Shown here piece after piece: positions 12,710-24,712 of a stretch of 64,000 nucleotides of DNA. Origin of the DNA: Gyrodactylus bullatarudis (Eukaryota; Platyhelminthes; Monogenea; Gyrodactylidea; Gyrodactylidae); contig SSNU01000082.1 in NCBI GenBank assembly GCA_012064415.1, positions 162,752-226,751 of the forward strand, given 5' to 3'. Both the position numbers and the translations under genes were made by a program. The notes below the pieces were generated by a model. It saw only the letters and a program-made list of their open reading frames with translations, had not been told where the DNA came from and made no database searches. How positions within the stretch are numbered: position 1 is the first letter of the stretch; every line of letters begins with the position of its first letter.

Positions 12710-12815
12710 TAGTTGTTGAGTCTAATCCAAAATGTGTGACTTTTCAGCATTGATTTAGAAATTATTAGAGACTTATAGACCCATGCCTCTAAACCCCTAG
12801 ATAAACATTAATCAC
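12710..12815 (+). repeat. Dispersed repeat, copy 1 (related to 17,797-17,880)
   Basis: The block containing GTGACTTTTCAGCATTG and a following stretch ending CCTAGATAAA recurs at about 17,797-17,880 in the same orientation with scattered differences. No ends or coding capacity can be defined. Confidence 0.55.
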
Positions 12816-13120
12816 GTTTATTAAGAGGCAAACCAAAAATCTTCAGTACAAAATTTTGTTCCGTGATAATTTATATAAATCTGCATATGATGAAATAATT
12901 TTATTAGGATGAAATATCAATTCCCAAATCTACCTGATTTGAAAAATGTAATGCAAATGCAGAATTTTCATTCGCAATTTTCTCCTTCTAAAAATCTGAG
13001 ACTAATTTATTTTTCTCCCTCATTTTCGGTTGTTTTTTTCCATTATTCATCAATTTTCATCTGGTAAACCCATGTCTGAGAAATTTTGAAATTTAATTAA
13101 TCAATTTTTGTAGATTAATA

Positions 13121-14818
13121 CAATCGTGGACAGAACTGGTGGAGTGAACTTTTGCGAGAAATTGCGTGAATATTTTCGGTATATTCCTGATGTATTATTG
13201 GTATATTGGTAAGAGAAAACATATGGAATCGTCAAATTTCGGATAAAAGTCTTAGAACACTATGATGTAAAAATCATGAATATAAGATTGCAAGATAAAT
13301 TATAAATGGATTAAAATTCAATAAATATGCTATTTAAATACATAATTCTTAAAGTATGCTTATTTTAATAATTTTCGTTTCAATAAAACTCAGTTTTGTC
13401 TTAAATAAAGAGAATGGAGGAGATGAAATCTCTAATTTTATGAATATTATAAATCATAGATAGGAGTCAATTATATTGAAGAAATGGAAATATTATAATA
13501 TAACTGTTGAGAAGATGAACTAGATGAATCCTCGACTTCCAATATTTGCCAAACTGTCAAGGTCATTATTAAAACAAGGAATTAAATAATGAACATCCCC
13601 AATGTGATAATCTTGTTTTATTAATAATAAATAAATGAACTTAAAAACTTACCTTGCCCCAAATCACGTGTTGTTATTAAAATGTCTGATGAGAAGGATA
13701 TAACAATAACTATTTGTCCTCTTAAATTTTCCGAGATAAAAGGGTTCTTTTTTCGATTGAAAGTAGTAAAATTAGGAATTAGGAAATTTTTCCTTTTTAG
13801 AATTTATATTTAAAAATTTACACATATAAAGTTAAAAGTAAAACTCAAAAATAAAACATCTACAATTGTTTAAGCTCATCAATTTAGAAATATCTGAAAA
13901 AATATCATACGAATATGAAGAATTTTTATAAAATAAAACAAATCTGAACGTTTTTTTCGAGTTTATATTTTGTTTTCTTAAATAAACAGAACCTTTTCGT
14001 ATTGAGTAATTCTATTATATTTTCATATTTTATTTATTTTAGCATGAAACGCTTATTTAGCGAATAGATTTTTTAATAGATCGATAGAGCAACTAAAATT
14101 AATTATTATTCATACTCAACCTGTTTAACAGCTCATTATTAATATCGTTTGATCTCATTTTTTAACCCAACTTGGAAGAATTTCATTTTAAGCTTATGAC
14201 TGACAGGGTCTTTCAGAACATCCATTAATCATTTATATATAGTTCTTAATAATTTTCTAACTGGTAAATCTATTCATTTTCCTGAATGAAAAAGTCAAAG
14301 AGTTCATTTTTTCATAAATTCATGAATTTCTTCTTTCGGTATAATTTATACGGATCTATCTTACCTATTAATAAATCCTATACATATAATGATCAGAATT
14401 TATTTGTCTTTCTATTGAGGCCCTTTTCAGCTAGGTATTTTGTGAAGTTAGATCCACAAGGTCTTAAATTTGTTCCTATATATCGAAATATGACTTATTA
14501 CAATACTACTTTTAAGTAAAAATGGTGTAAAACGACTTTTGAAAGAAGAGTTTTTGTAGAATTTTTTATTTTCAAATGAAAGAGCGCATTTGATAGGCTC
14601 CAATGAACATTTTTTATTCTCTCTGGAGCAAATAATAAAGTCAGTATTAACCTCTAAAGTAATCAATTTTGACCCATAAAAATTTTGCGGCCCTAACATT
14701 AACATTCGAACAAAATAATACCACCAATGGATTTCTTGCAAAAATTTGATCCTTTTCGTGGTATATGCCGTTTTATTTTCGTCGGATTGGCTTACTCCAC
14801 CAGTTCTGTCCACGACTG
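13121..14818. mobile_element. Tc1/mariner-like DNA transposon, decayed or non-autonomous
   Basis: The left terminus CAATCGTGGACAGAACTGG is mirrored at the right end (complement at 14,790-14,818, with CAGT instead of CAAT as the outermost bases). The inverted repeat is about 28 bp. Each end is bordered by TA (13,119-13,120 and 14,819-14,820), as expected for Tc1/mariner insertion. At 1.7 kb it has the length of an autonomous element, but no transposase with a recognisable DDE/D signature is readable in any frame; the minus-strand open frame of 121 codons at 14,448-14,813 starts in the terminal repeat and matches nothing I know. Confidence 0.7.
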
Positions 14819-14820
14819 TA

Positions 14821-16212
14821 TCAAAAAAATATAGATAAAAATATGAAATACTCGAAATTCAATTAATCACCAAGTTTATTTAAAAGTACCGAAAAGTATT
14901 ATTTTAGAGAAAATATCTTTTTTACAAAAATGAAGCTAAACGATTTTTATTCATTTTAATAAGTTCCTTTATCAAATTTTTTACAGAAAAAGACAAAATC
15001 TAAGGAGTAGATCAATTATGAATTCTTTAAGCGATGAAAAGTAACTAGTCGATTTGGGATAAAATAAAAGGCAATTATCGTCACAAAAAATGGTCAAGAA
15101 GTAAAAAAATAAGAATCTGCTTTAAGAAAATTAATTTTGAGTTAAACATGGACAGTAAACTTTATCTTTCCCGGCCTTTTCATATACCTGTGAGCATTTA
15201 GTATATGACTTGAGACAGGTAAATATTACAAAATCAGTTTGACAGACTTTGAAAAGAATTTTCTTGGCCAAGAATACGATATTCATACTGTAAAACCTTT
15301 GGGGGAATAGATAAATTCAGTAAATTCAAAGGAATCTATTAAATGAAAAAAATTCCTTTGTGCTAAATATAATCATTATATTCTCGCTCTCTTGGCTCAG
15401 CAAAATTTTTTCATCATCAATCCAATTGATGGAAAAAGGGGGAAACCACAGAAATCCCTAATCAATCAAAGTAAACAATGAAATTATCATATGTAAAGTA
15501 ATAATAATAATTCATAAAAGTACTTGTTAGTAGTATAGTTATTTCTATAGTTAATTTAGTACATTAAATTTTCAATGATTAGTTTTTTAATTATTTTACT
15601 AAAGATACTCTGAAAATGTACTTTATTCGTTTATCCCATTTTAACCAGGTGACTGATTGATTCTCAAGCATATGAGCATTTGCCAGATGAACATTTAAAG
15701 ATATTGTTATCAAGAATTCTCATGATGGAAATCGATACTAATATGTCTCTATGGGTTACATATTATTATTCTTGAACAATTTTATTCTCTATCATGAGTA
15801 CACTCAGAATCATGATTTTATTCACTTCTTCGATTCTTGCTAATGAGTAAAATTTTAAATAGTTTATCCAATCAAATTAGACCAAAAGGCTTATCAAACA
15901 TCCTAGATAAAAGTTCATTTTCTAAATTTCTTATGAAAAACAACTCATTATTAACTATAACGTTGTTCGCTTGTTGCCTGAATATGTTGTATTCTGGCTT
16001 GTATTGGTCTATCTGTATAAAAAGAAAAAGGAGAGAAAGGTGTAGTATTTCTTAGAAAATAAGGATTATAAAAATTACAGTGATTGTTATAGTAATCAGA
16101 ATTATTCGAGTAATAACTCTGATAATATAATTCATCACTTGAAAGAACATTAAAATTAAAATTCGAATAAAAAACATTTAGATTACCCTGATAAAAATAG
16201 TTAGGACTCACA
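14821..16212. other. Stretch with no recognised gene
   Basis: Nothing supported. The minus-strand open frame reaching from about 16,286 down to 15,951 lies downstream of a PLE endonuclease relic and begins at a TTG; part of it simply translates the hairpin motif at 16,213-16,250, so I read it as former PLE 3' untranslated region and not as a gene. Confidence 0.5.
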
Positions 16213-16250
16213 CAATATTTCGAATACATGTCGTATTCTTCTTCTGGCGT
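16213..16250 (-). ncRNA. Hammerhead-like motif downstream of PLE endonuclease relic
   Basis: Read on the minus strand: CAGAAGA (a one-base variant of CUGANGA), one A, then a perfect six-base-pair hairpin GAATAC-GACAT-GTATTC, then GAAAT. This is the core-stem II-GAAA arrangement of a hammerhead with the U of CUGA changed to A. It lies about 75 bp downstream of the stop codon of the endonuclease fragment at 16,322-16,560. PLEs are known to carry hammerhead motifs, which makes the position meaningful; this copy is probably inactive. Confidence 0.45.
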
Positions 16251-16321
16251 GAGATTTTTCAAAAAACTTAAACCCTGTTTGTCCAATCAAAACATTGAAC
16301 CAATCAGATTTCTTCTCAACT

Positions 16322-16560
16322 TTAATCAATCAATTCTAACCAACGATTTCCAATATTTATATCCGTCTTATTACCATTAACAACCTCGTTTAGTTTAATC
16401 TCTATAGACTCCAAAATCATATTTTTATACTTATTTCTCATGTTTCCTAGACTTCTTACGTCATTAAAATCTATGATATGATCTGGATTATCAACCCAGT
16501 GTTTAGCTAATGCTGACTTGTCTACCTGTACTTTTTCTATAGCCTTTTTGTGTTCCTTAC
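16322..16560 (-). pseudogene. Penelope-like element, GIY-YIG endonuclease C-terminus (relic)
   Basis: On the minus strand, one frame reads R-C-KEHKKAI, then SALAKHW, HIIDF, a run ending in ESIEIKLNE, and NIGNRW before a TAA at 16,322-16,324. The pattern R..EH..AI, SALA.H, H.IDF and E.I.I is the second half of the GIY-YIG endonuclease found at the C-terminus of PLE polyproteins. An in-frame stop lies just upstream of the IRCKEH, and the YIG half and the reverse transcriptase are missing. It differs from the PLE fragment at 36,470, so a second PLE subfamily is present. Confidence 0.7.
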
Positions 16561-17411
16561 ATCTAATTTAACTTATGTACAGTTTCAACTTCGTTAGTTA
16601 TTATTTCTATGGTATGTTCGAGACTAAATTTTGAAAAAAATTGGTCATGATTAGTTGATTTATTTTTGATTAGGCATCCTTTTGGGATAATTTGTTTCGA
16701 TAGACACATTTGAAAAAAGTTAAGATGAGAAATAAGTTTAATTCGCCTAAAAACACATTTAGAAATAAGACTCATTATTATAAAAGTTTGAATAATATTT
16801 TGATATGTAATTCAAGAATTGTTTCGAAACCTAGGGAAAATATACTTTATGATTTATTGGGATCAAAAATAGATGACCTTGAATTTTTATCTTTTTAGCA
16901 GAAACTGTTCCCTGCGCTTGAAAAGCGATGAATAAAATAGGACAAAAGTGTACATGAATTTTTTTTGTATATTTTTGAGGACATAAGGATTAAATCTTAT
17001 ATTAATATTCGTGTAAGTTTATGTATTTTTTGTTTCTCAAGAAAAATAATCATTAGGTGTTAATTTTTTCAAAATAAACAAGATTTTTTGCTGTTGTATT
17101 TTCTGGAACTAAGAGTAAAAAACAGTGTTCATTTTTATTAGATTATCCTCTTTTGTTGGAAAAGTAAACTCTTTTCTCTTTACTATTCCAAATAACTGAA
17201 GTTAATCGGTATTAGAATTGGTAGAAAAATTATTAGTTAGAATCTCCAGTTTCATCGGCGGTTTGGGTTCGAATACCACTGGTGCTAGTTACTTTTTCCA
17301 CATTCCCAAGAGTCTTGAGTCAAAACTGAATCAGAGAAAAGATGGACTAACACGAAGAAGAGAATTTCAGAGCCTCATACTAATTCCATAAGTTGAATAC
17401 TAATTCCTTTC
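16561..17411. other. Stretch with no recognised gene
   Basis: A sequence GGTTCGAATACC at about 17,266-17,277 resembles a pol III B box, but I cannot fold a tRNA around it. Otherwise nothing is supported. Confidence 0.4.
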
Positions 17412-17668
17412 TAATTCCACGGCCCAATTCGAATTCTTTGTCTAATTTTGGTACCAAATATCAGCACATAACTGCTTCAAATCGTTGAAATTGATAGAAT
17501 ATTGAATTCTGAAGTTGAAAAAGTGGAAATTTAGTGCATTTTCGAAATTCGGCCTAATTTTTCAGAAAGTTTTTCTAATTCCCACAACTCGGTGGCTTAT
17601 ACCACTATGGAATTCGAAAAATATTGAGTTTTTTGTAAAAATAGTAAAGTTTTCATGTCAACTAGCTT
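17412..17668 (-). repeat. Foldback subfamily A, solo arm (A4)
   Basis: Matches the right arm of A1/A2: TCTAATTTTG, then CTGCTTCAAAT, then AAAAAGTGGAAATTT, and the terminus with TCATGTCAACTAGC. The opposing arm is absent, so this is half of a foldback element. Confidence 0.7.
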
Positions 17669-17735
17669 TATTAACTAAACTCATTTCTTGTTGATAAATT
17701 TATTAATCTATCTTGATAAGAGCCGAATAAATCAA

Positions 17736-18155
17736 GAACGATGATGTTGCCGATTTTTCAGTAAAAATTTATAAAACCTATGAAAATATAGGCAAGTTGT
17801 TGAATCTTATCCAAAATTTGTGACTTTTCAGCATTGATTTAGAAATAATTAGACTCATCCCTCTAAACTCCTAGATAAATGAAGCTATTCTCGATGAATA
17901 TGGGAATTCATGATTTTTTCAAAAATCTCATTTTCTCATCAAGGTATCGAAATTTTTGTAAGATTCAAAATGTACACTTTTACTGATTTTAAAAAACAAA
18001 TTGATAAAAGTGTTTTTGGAAAATTTTAGAGACATTTTAAAATTCGAGATCGCGCGATTTTTTTAAACTTTGAGTTGAAAATTTTAGTTGATTTCGATAA
18101 TGTTGCCAATTTTTCAGTAAAAATTTATAAAACCTATGAAAATATGGGCAAGTAA
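17736..18155. repeat. Direct repeat pair around a partial subfamily-B arm
   Basis: About 55 bp containing TTTTTCAGTAAAAATTTATA occurs at about 17,747-17,797 and again at about 18,100-18,152. Between them lie the dispersed repeat shared with 12,710 (17,797-17,880) and a left arm of subfamily B (17,882 onward, GGGAATTCATGATTTTT). The arrangement suggests an insertion with long flanking duplication, or a local tandem duplication. Confidence 0.55.
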
Positions 18156-18767
18156 CAACTCTAAAAATTCAACACGGTACTGGATCATTTATTGGGATAT
18201 TTATCATGGATCTAACCAATTTCAGTGAAGCGCCAAAATTTTAGAAGAAATCAAAACTTATGATGGTAAGAAAAAGAAACCAAACAGCAAGAAGATGATC
18301 TTATTAAATTTTGATGTCTTTTCCTTTTCTATCTGATTGATTTTTATGATTGCAAGATTTTCTTAATATTGGTAGAAAAATATTTGGAAATAATCATAAA
18401 ATGAAAGGAAATTCTAATTCCTCTAATTAATGGGAATTAGTTTGATTAGATGAATTGATTGGAAGAATTGTACATTGTGGATTTTTCGCCGAATTAAATG
18501 AATCTAGAAAAATTTACTAAACTCAGAATGGAATTCCTAATAATACTAATTAACATAGGACATTTTCAAATGTTTGATGTCAAAAATACTCTATTTAACA
18601 CTGTAAGAATGGAATAAAAACGTCTGATTTCTTAATTTTCTTCTTTTAAGTCCCTTCATGTCCCATTGTTCCATCAGTGGATCACATCACTTTCCAAATT
18701 TATCCAACTACAAGAATGTTTTTATAATTCATAAAGATAGCTTTTCACTGACACTAACCAAAGTTAC
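18156..18767. other. Stretch with no recognised gene
   Basis: Nothing supported beyond AT-rich sequence. Confidence 0.45.
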
Positions 18768-18800
18768 CTGAAGAAGGGTGATTTTTCTGAAAATCTAGTC
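18768..18800 (+). ncRNA. Degenerate CUGANGA...GAAA motif
   Basis: CTGAAGA at 18,768-18,774 and GAAA at 18,789-18,792 with 14 bases between, but no convincing stem II. It is listed because it belongs to the recurring motif set and sits close to the copy at 18,911-18,936. Confidence 0.25.
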
Positions 18801-18859
18801 AAATAATATATCTCTCGTAGTTTAGAAGCCAAAAATGCCAAATTTAACATATACACCTA

Positions 18860-19740
18860 ATTAATATGAAGATGGGAATTTATTTTTATAATAAAATTTA
18901 TTAAAACTTAGTTCTGTCTTCACACACCTTCTTCAGTGGTACGACAATGGCTGAGAATTCTAATATTGACCTAAGTTTTAATAAATTTTATTATAAAACT
19001 AATTTTAGATCATTTTTCACTGAAATGGGAATTTATGATTTTTACAAAATTATAAATTTTTTCAGAAATCGAATTTGATCAAGAATTTTTGGAATCTAGA
19101 ACGTAGGTTCCACTTTCAGGATCTGAAGAAAAAAGATTTGAAAAGAATCAAATTCTAAGAAAGTTATGGCATATTTCAAATCTAGCGATGGCACCGAATT
19201 CCCATTTTTTTGAGCTTTGAGTTGAAAATTTTTGTTGATTTAAAAGTGAGAGATGGTTCAAAAGTTGATTTTTAGGATCATGATTATTCAAAGAAATCAA
19301 ATATGCTGATTCAGATTTTGAGAATCCACCCATCTTCGTGTGTAAATCAAATTTTCACTATTTGAAAATCGAAGAAATTTTGATGATTCAAGATCCCTGG
19401 AAATTGGCGAATCCATTGAAATTTTTATGTTCATAATCGGGTTCTTTGACTAATCGTAATCCTAAAGGTCAACTTTCGATCACTCTCTCACTTTTAAATC
19501 AACAAAAATTATCAACTCATAGTTCAAAAAAATGGGAATCCGGCGCCATCGCTAGATCTGAAATATGCCATAACTTTCTTAAAATTTGATTTTTTTCCAA
19601 ATTTTTTTTTCTTCAGATCCTGAAAGTGGAACCTACGATCTAGATTCTAAAAAATCTTGATCAAATTCGATTTCCTGATGAAAATATTTATAATTTTGTA
19701 AAAATCATAAATTCCCATCTTAATATTAAGCTTCATTAGC
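18860..19740. repeat. Foldback element, subfamily B, copy B3 with nested insertion
   Basis: The left end is CTAATTAATATGAAGATGGG, and arms of roughly 260 bp pair 19,024 onward with sequence ending near 19,725 (AAATTCCCATCTTAATATTA). The core contains GAGCTTTGAGTTGAAAATTT and its complement. A 115-bp element (18,884-18,998) interrupts the left terminus, after which the GGGAATTTAT terminus is repeated. Confidence 0.8.
18884..18998. mobile_element. 115-bp nested element with 28-bp perfect inverted ends
   Basis: The terminal inverted repeats at 18,884-18,911 and 18,971-18,998 are perfect complements (outer bases TTTTATAATAAAATTTATT). On the minus strand the interior begins CTGAAGA (18,936-18,930) and runs to GACAGAAC (18,918-18,911), a decayed CUGANGA...GAAAC hammerhead-like core. 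It may be a PLE-derived terminal fragment or a ribozyme-bearing MITE. Confidence 0.6.
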
Positions 19741-21143
19741 TTTATTATAATATAACCCTTTAAGTCCCACAGTGATAGTTCTGTCACACGTCATTTTGGC
19801 AACTCATTATTATTCATTCAAGCCTCAGAAAATACTTCGTTTACCACTCATTCGATAGGAAATTTATTAATCTCCTAGACTCCGCAAAGACAATTCGACA
19901 AACTCGTGATATAATAATTTAAAGAGACCCGATTTTTTTCAAAAAATTAATTTTTGTTCAAAACGTTTTTCTTGAAAGCCTACTTTCCATGGTCATAGAT
20001 AAAAAGTATAACTTTTTTTGATGAATCATACCTCTAGAATTCAAATATGCAATCGCCTGAACTCTATCTGCTAAAGCTACAAAGAAAGCCGGTTTTTGGA
20101 TCATAAATTGACCCATTTTTTGATCGACAACTTCTGAATCAAAAATAATTGCGTTAAAACAACTGTAGATTCGTAATCAGCGAATTAACAAACCATAGAC
20201 AGATAGACAGAAGATTGAATCCGAGTCATGAAAAAAAATTCTCCGGGACTTTAAGGGATAAAGATAATATCTTTGAAATAAAAGAAATCATATACAGAAT
20301 CAGGATAATTATTTTGGTAAGATTACAAATTTTCTAATTTTTATGATGAAAAAAAATAATTTGGGACATGAAGGGTTAAATGATAAGAAGAAAGCTTCAT
20401 TCAGAATCATCAATCGACTGTTATGATACAGAGGCCCAAGGTGCATATAATAATAGTTCTGAAAAGTCGGCATTTTTACTCATAGATTCTTTGACAAATA
20501 CAAAGCCCTTGGTCACATCTACATAAAGCATACGCCCTCTAATGATTTTCACTCAATTGAGATTCTATTTGAGTGGATTATTATGCTTCTGTTTGTGAAA
20601 AAATAGTCATCTTTCAATCATTACTATCACTATATTGTAGCTTGACTTTATTAAGAAGACTTATTGAACTTTCCTCGCCTTTTTTTCCAACAAAAGCTAG
20701 TTGTTATGAAGATGAGAATTCACTTTTTCATTCATTTTTTCCCGGACAATTAGGAAAAAAAGTGAAATGAGACTATAATTTGAAACATTAAGCTCCAAGT
20801 TGAAAACCAAGGAATGACAGTAACTATTTCTTGATATACTAGAGAGAGTTTTGATTTTTAACTTGATCAGAATTCAATTTAGTTCCTTCGGATGATTCTA
20901 ATAATTATTAGAATTATACTGCATAAAACATAATATCTAAATCGTATGTTTGTTTGAGGTTAAATTTCTGTAGTGTGTCATGATTAGAGTCTTGGTAATA
21001 AATGTAGGTAGACTCAATATTAAAATCCTCATGTCTAATATTAGTGATTATGTAATTTACATTGTACATAGAATGTAAACCTTGAAGATGTCAAATTCTA
21101 AGACGTTTAATGAAGTTATAGCATAAGATAATGGAGAAAATAA
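19741..21143. other. Stretch with no recognised gene
   Basis: A short foldback-A terminus (TGAAGATGAGAATT) appears at about 20,705-20,725. No gene is supported. Confidence 0.45.
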
Positions 21144-21977
21144 GAGTTAATTCCAAAATTAAAATGCACAAATTTTTTATTTTTTCCAAAATTAGCGTAC
21201 TTTGAAGGTGTTATTCCAAATTTAGCGCATATTTTTCAAATTAATTCCAAAATAAGCTATATTTCCAAAATTATCGTATTTTAGAGGTGTTATTCCAAAT
21301 TTAACGGATTGCAAAATTAAGATTATTCATAATAAAAAGTTTATATACCTCCTGTATTTGCATAATTATAATAACTATTATTATAACTAACTAACTATTA
21401 TATTTATTAGATTAATAATTTTTTCAAACTGTAGTTGTTAGGTTTATTGAGTTAATTTTAATTAAGCTATACACTGGTAAATGAATTTCGCTCCTGAATA
21501 GGATTATACCAATCAGAATTCGTTATATTCAAGTACAATCTAACTTTCTCTATAGACCTTCATTTCTAATGAAAAATTTAAGGAGACTTACATAAGTTTA
21601 TCCCCATTTAGAAGAGATGTTATGAGTTATTCAAGGCATTTCTAGTAAAGCATTTACTTTTCATTAAACATGGAATTGTAAGATTGAGACGATTTCATGG
21701 CTAAACCCTTATTTAATTGACAAAGATCATTGAAAAGACAGATCTGGATCAAATCTTCAGCAGAGAAAATTATGTAGAATTACTTGTTTAATACACAGGA
21801 GGTAAATAACCTTTTTATTATGAATATTACTATTGAATAATCTTAATTTTGCAATCTGCTAATTCTGGAAATAAATTTGAAAAATATACGCTAATTTTGG
21901 ATTAACACCTCTAAAATACGCTAAATTTGGAATAACACCTTTAAAGTACGCTAAACTTGGAATTAAAAAATTAACTC
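21144..21977. repeat. Foldback element, family D
   Basis: Inverted arms 21,144-21,356 and 21,791-21,977 flank a spacer of about 430 bp. The outer ends read GAGTTAATTCC and its complement. Each arm contains two to three diverged tandem units of about 30 bp built on ACGCTAAATTTGGAATAACA, so the element combines a foldback with an internal minisatellite. No coding capacity. Confidence 0.8.
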
Positions 21978-22595
21978 AAAAAATTCTTCTCACTGGAATA
22001 CTACTTTTGATTATGAAACTGATCGCGAACTTTCTTCATATTTATCAAATTAAAGTTTTTCCTATCAAGGGGTTTTTTTATTTTTATGTATATAATTGCA
22101 AATATTTTGCTCTTGAATGCCTAAATATCAAAATTTAGTCCTCTAGTAACTATTTCACTATCAAATAAATATATTTTTTTAAAAACGAAATTTTTCGGCA
22201 AGTATTTTGAAATTACCAAAATTGATTTGTGGTTGATCAACGGGAAAGGGTAAACTATACATTTTCCTTAAAATTCTTATTTAAATATACAAATGTCACT
22301 GTTCTATCTTTGCTTCTATTTAGGGGTTTTGTTTTTAGTAATTCTTTTTAAAAATAAACTGTACATTATAGACCTACATGAAAAATTATATTTGCAAACA
22401 TACACCCACCATCGAACTTTTTGAACTTGGTTCAGAATCCAGTAGGAACTTTAGACTCAGAAGTGATTAATCTATCCATAATATTGCCAAACTTCATCAA
22501 GAATATTTTCATTGGGCTCATAAGGAAGGTTAGAAGAATGGCTTTCGTATATTTTAGGGATCAAATTATTTCGCGCCTTGTGCACACGCCTAGGA
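21978..22595. other. Stretch with no recognised gene
   Basis: The plus-strand open frame of 77 codons at 22,421-22,654 ends inside a foldback-B terminus and has no recognisable motif. I do not call it a gene. Confidence 0.45.
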
Positions 22596-22700
22596 TAATA
22601 CAGCTATTATCGATGAATTTGGAAATTCATGATTTTTACAAAAAAAATTTTTAGGCTTAACTTTTTAAAATCCTAAATTAAGACTTTTGACCCAAAGTTA
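22596..22700 (+). repeat. Foldback subfamily B, terminal fragment
   Basis: GCTATTATCGATGAATTTGG followed by AAATTCATGATTTTTACAAA matches the terminus at 17,882 and the ends of B1 and B3. No partner arm is visible. Confidence 0.5.
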
Positions 22701-22803
22701 TCGGATCAGAACGTTAATGGGGAAATCAAAATTTTAAATCTTAAAACTAAATGAATAGTGCAGTAACTATACCTACAAAGATTAGTTATTTCGTTCTTAA
22801 CTA

Positions 22804-22923
22804 ATATATGGATCCCACCGTGACTAGTACGAAAGACTAGTAAGTCGTAACATTCAGCAAAATAGGCTTATTTATTACCAAACACGATGAACCTATGGGA
22901 TATATTACCAAGGCACCTAGAAT
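22804..22923 (+). repeat. Dispersed repeat shared with 58,300-58,395
   Basis: Both places carry GTAACATTCA, then GGGCTAAT or GGCTTATT, ATTACCAAA, and GAACCT.TGG..T.TATTACC in the same order and orientation. The copy at 58,300 directly abuts a family C foldback. Function unknown. Confidence 0.5.
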
Positions 22924-24289
22924 GAAATAATTCTTAATCTTTTTATTTACAATTCAAATCTAACATTCTATTGAATCCTATTGTAAGTATTCAGATTATA
23001 TTTGAATGAAAAAAACTAATTTTTAACGATATTCTCTCTAACAACATGATATATTCAATTAACATGGGGTATTATTAATACAGTAAGAAAACCCCATAGT
23101 TATCTATTGTATGTTTGCTTAAAATTTCAATTGTTATCTGATTAAAAGAAGATTCAGATCAAGTTTTGTACTTTTATATAATGGTTTCAAGTCATAAATT
23201 TTACTTTAGTAATTCATAACAAAATGCTAACTCTACCATATTAAATCCAATTAATGACGATAAAATATCGAATAATAACAAAAAGTTATTAATTGTATGT
23301 TATAAAATAATATTTTATTGTAACTACTTTTAAGTAAAAACGAATAAATTGTTTACTAACAATGTTTAGGTAAAGAGTAGGACGCCAAAAATAAAGAAAA
23401 GCCCAGTTTGTGCGTTCAGAAAGTAGCTATCAAACCACTAGTCCTACCTAGAGGAACTTTGAAAACAATAGACTCGAATGATGAGACCAGAGAGAAATTA
23501 GCTAATTCCCAACCTTTAACCAGATCCAGACCAAGATAAAGGGATATGGCGGAAAAAAACCAAGATCAGAAAAAGATATTTTTATCAAAAATTAATACTA
23601 ATAGAACTCAGCTAATCCATTTACACAAATCAAACCCAAACCATTATTTTTCAAAATCCAGTTTAGCATGATCTATTCATTGAAAGACCGTATACAAATG
23701 TACAAAGAACTAGGAGTATACAGTGTATACTATACACACGCACATGGTAACTTTCTCACCATCAAATGTACTTGCATAATACCAACACCAAGAAACCTAC
23801 AAAGAAGTACCAAAAGAAGCACATACACACTCACCTCTCTGAGGAGGTGAACAAAAAGAAGGGCCAATCAGATCAATTTTCATCATTTCTTGTAATTTTT
23901 CGTATGGTGAGAATGCCACGAAATAAAGCGCTCTTTCTTTTAACAAACTTTGCATCGCTTTTCTTTATGAATTCTCCTATTGCTCAGATAAAATCTGAGG
24001 TTAATCAACACCTTTCAAACAACAATTTCAATACGTTTATCTATTCGAATTCAATATTTTGAAAAGTTCTCTCCACATCTACTACAGCCTATCAACTTAT
24101 TATATTGTCCAGGACTTGTTTCATATTTTAAATATTCAACTCTCAGCGAATCCAATTATAGGCAAATTGTGTAAATAGCCATAGACAAAATAGAAGAAAA
24201 TGATTCAACTAATACCTGGGTAAATTAAAAGGCTTACTTAGACAGTTACTTAAGTGATAATTTGAGGAGAAAATCACACAAAAGTCGCA
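22924..24289. other. Stretch with no recognised gene
   Basis: Bases 23,390-23,880 are slightly less AT-rich and have overlapping short open frames, with a palindromic AGTATACAGTGTATACTAT at about 23,716. No protein family is recognisable. Confidence 0.4.
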
Positions 24290-24712
24290 GCCGATTAGAA
24301 AATTGCAAATTTTTCTTGGTTACTAGCAATGTTAGAAATGAAAATTTTATATTTTTCAAATGAGGAAATGGAAACAAGCAACATATCTAAAATCGCAAAT
24401 CTACTGCCCTACTCTTAAGTTATGAGAGATTTTTTGATGACATTGAAAGGTAATTTGTCAAAAGCCTTTATAACAGCAGCTGGAATTCGCCAATACTTTA
24501 ATTCGTTGGCTTTTTTATGAATGATACGATTTTCGTGGCAATGCTTCGGCCTTGAATAACTCCATGTTGAGAAGCAGCAGACAGCTGCACAGCTTTCAAA
24601 TGAAAATAAATAAAGTTTTCAATAATTGAGAGAAAAATTGCGAGGTTAAAAATCAGCGTAAAGTTGGAGGGATTCGGAGAGCTTTGGAGCACTTGGGAAT
24701 AGGATTAATTTT
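24290..24712 (-). pseudogene. LINE-type reverse transcriptase relic
   Basis: Read on the minus strand across at least two frames: PIPKCSKALRIPPTLR, then a segment ending SIIENFIYF, then QHGVIQGRSIATKIVSFI, then AVIKAFDKLPFNVIKKSL. These correspond in order to the non-LTR reverse transcriptase blocks vPIPK...LRPI, ..K.fE..i, QhGF..gRST.T.l..f and D..KAFD.v....L...L. Frameshifts and stops separate the blocks and the catalytic YADD region is not found, so the copy is dead. The clade looks Jockey/CR1-like but cannot be fixed. Confidence 0.7.

Noticed and set aside
15951..16286. Tyr/Asn-rich minus-strand frame of 111 codons
   Set aside because: It starts at a TTG, lies downstream of a PLE endonuclease stop, and a stretch of it (TPEEEYDMYSKY) is simply the translation of the hammerhead-like hairpin.
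17260..17285. Possible tRNA or tRNA-derived SINE from GGTTCGAATACC
   Set aside because: The T-arm does not pair properly and no D-arm, anticodon arm or acceptor stem can be built.
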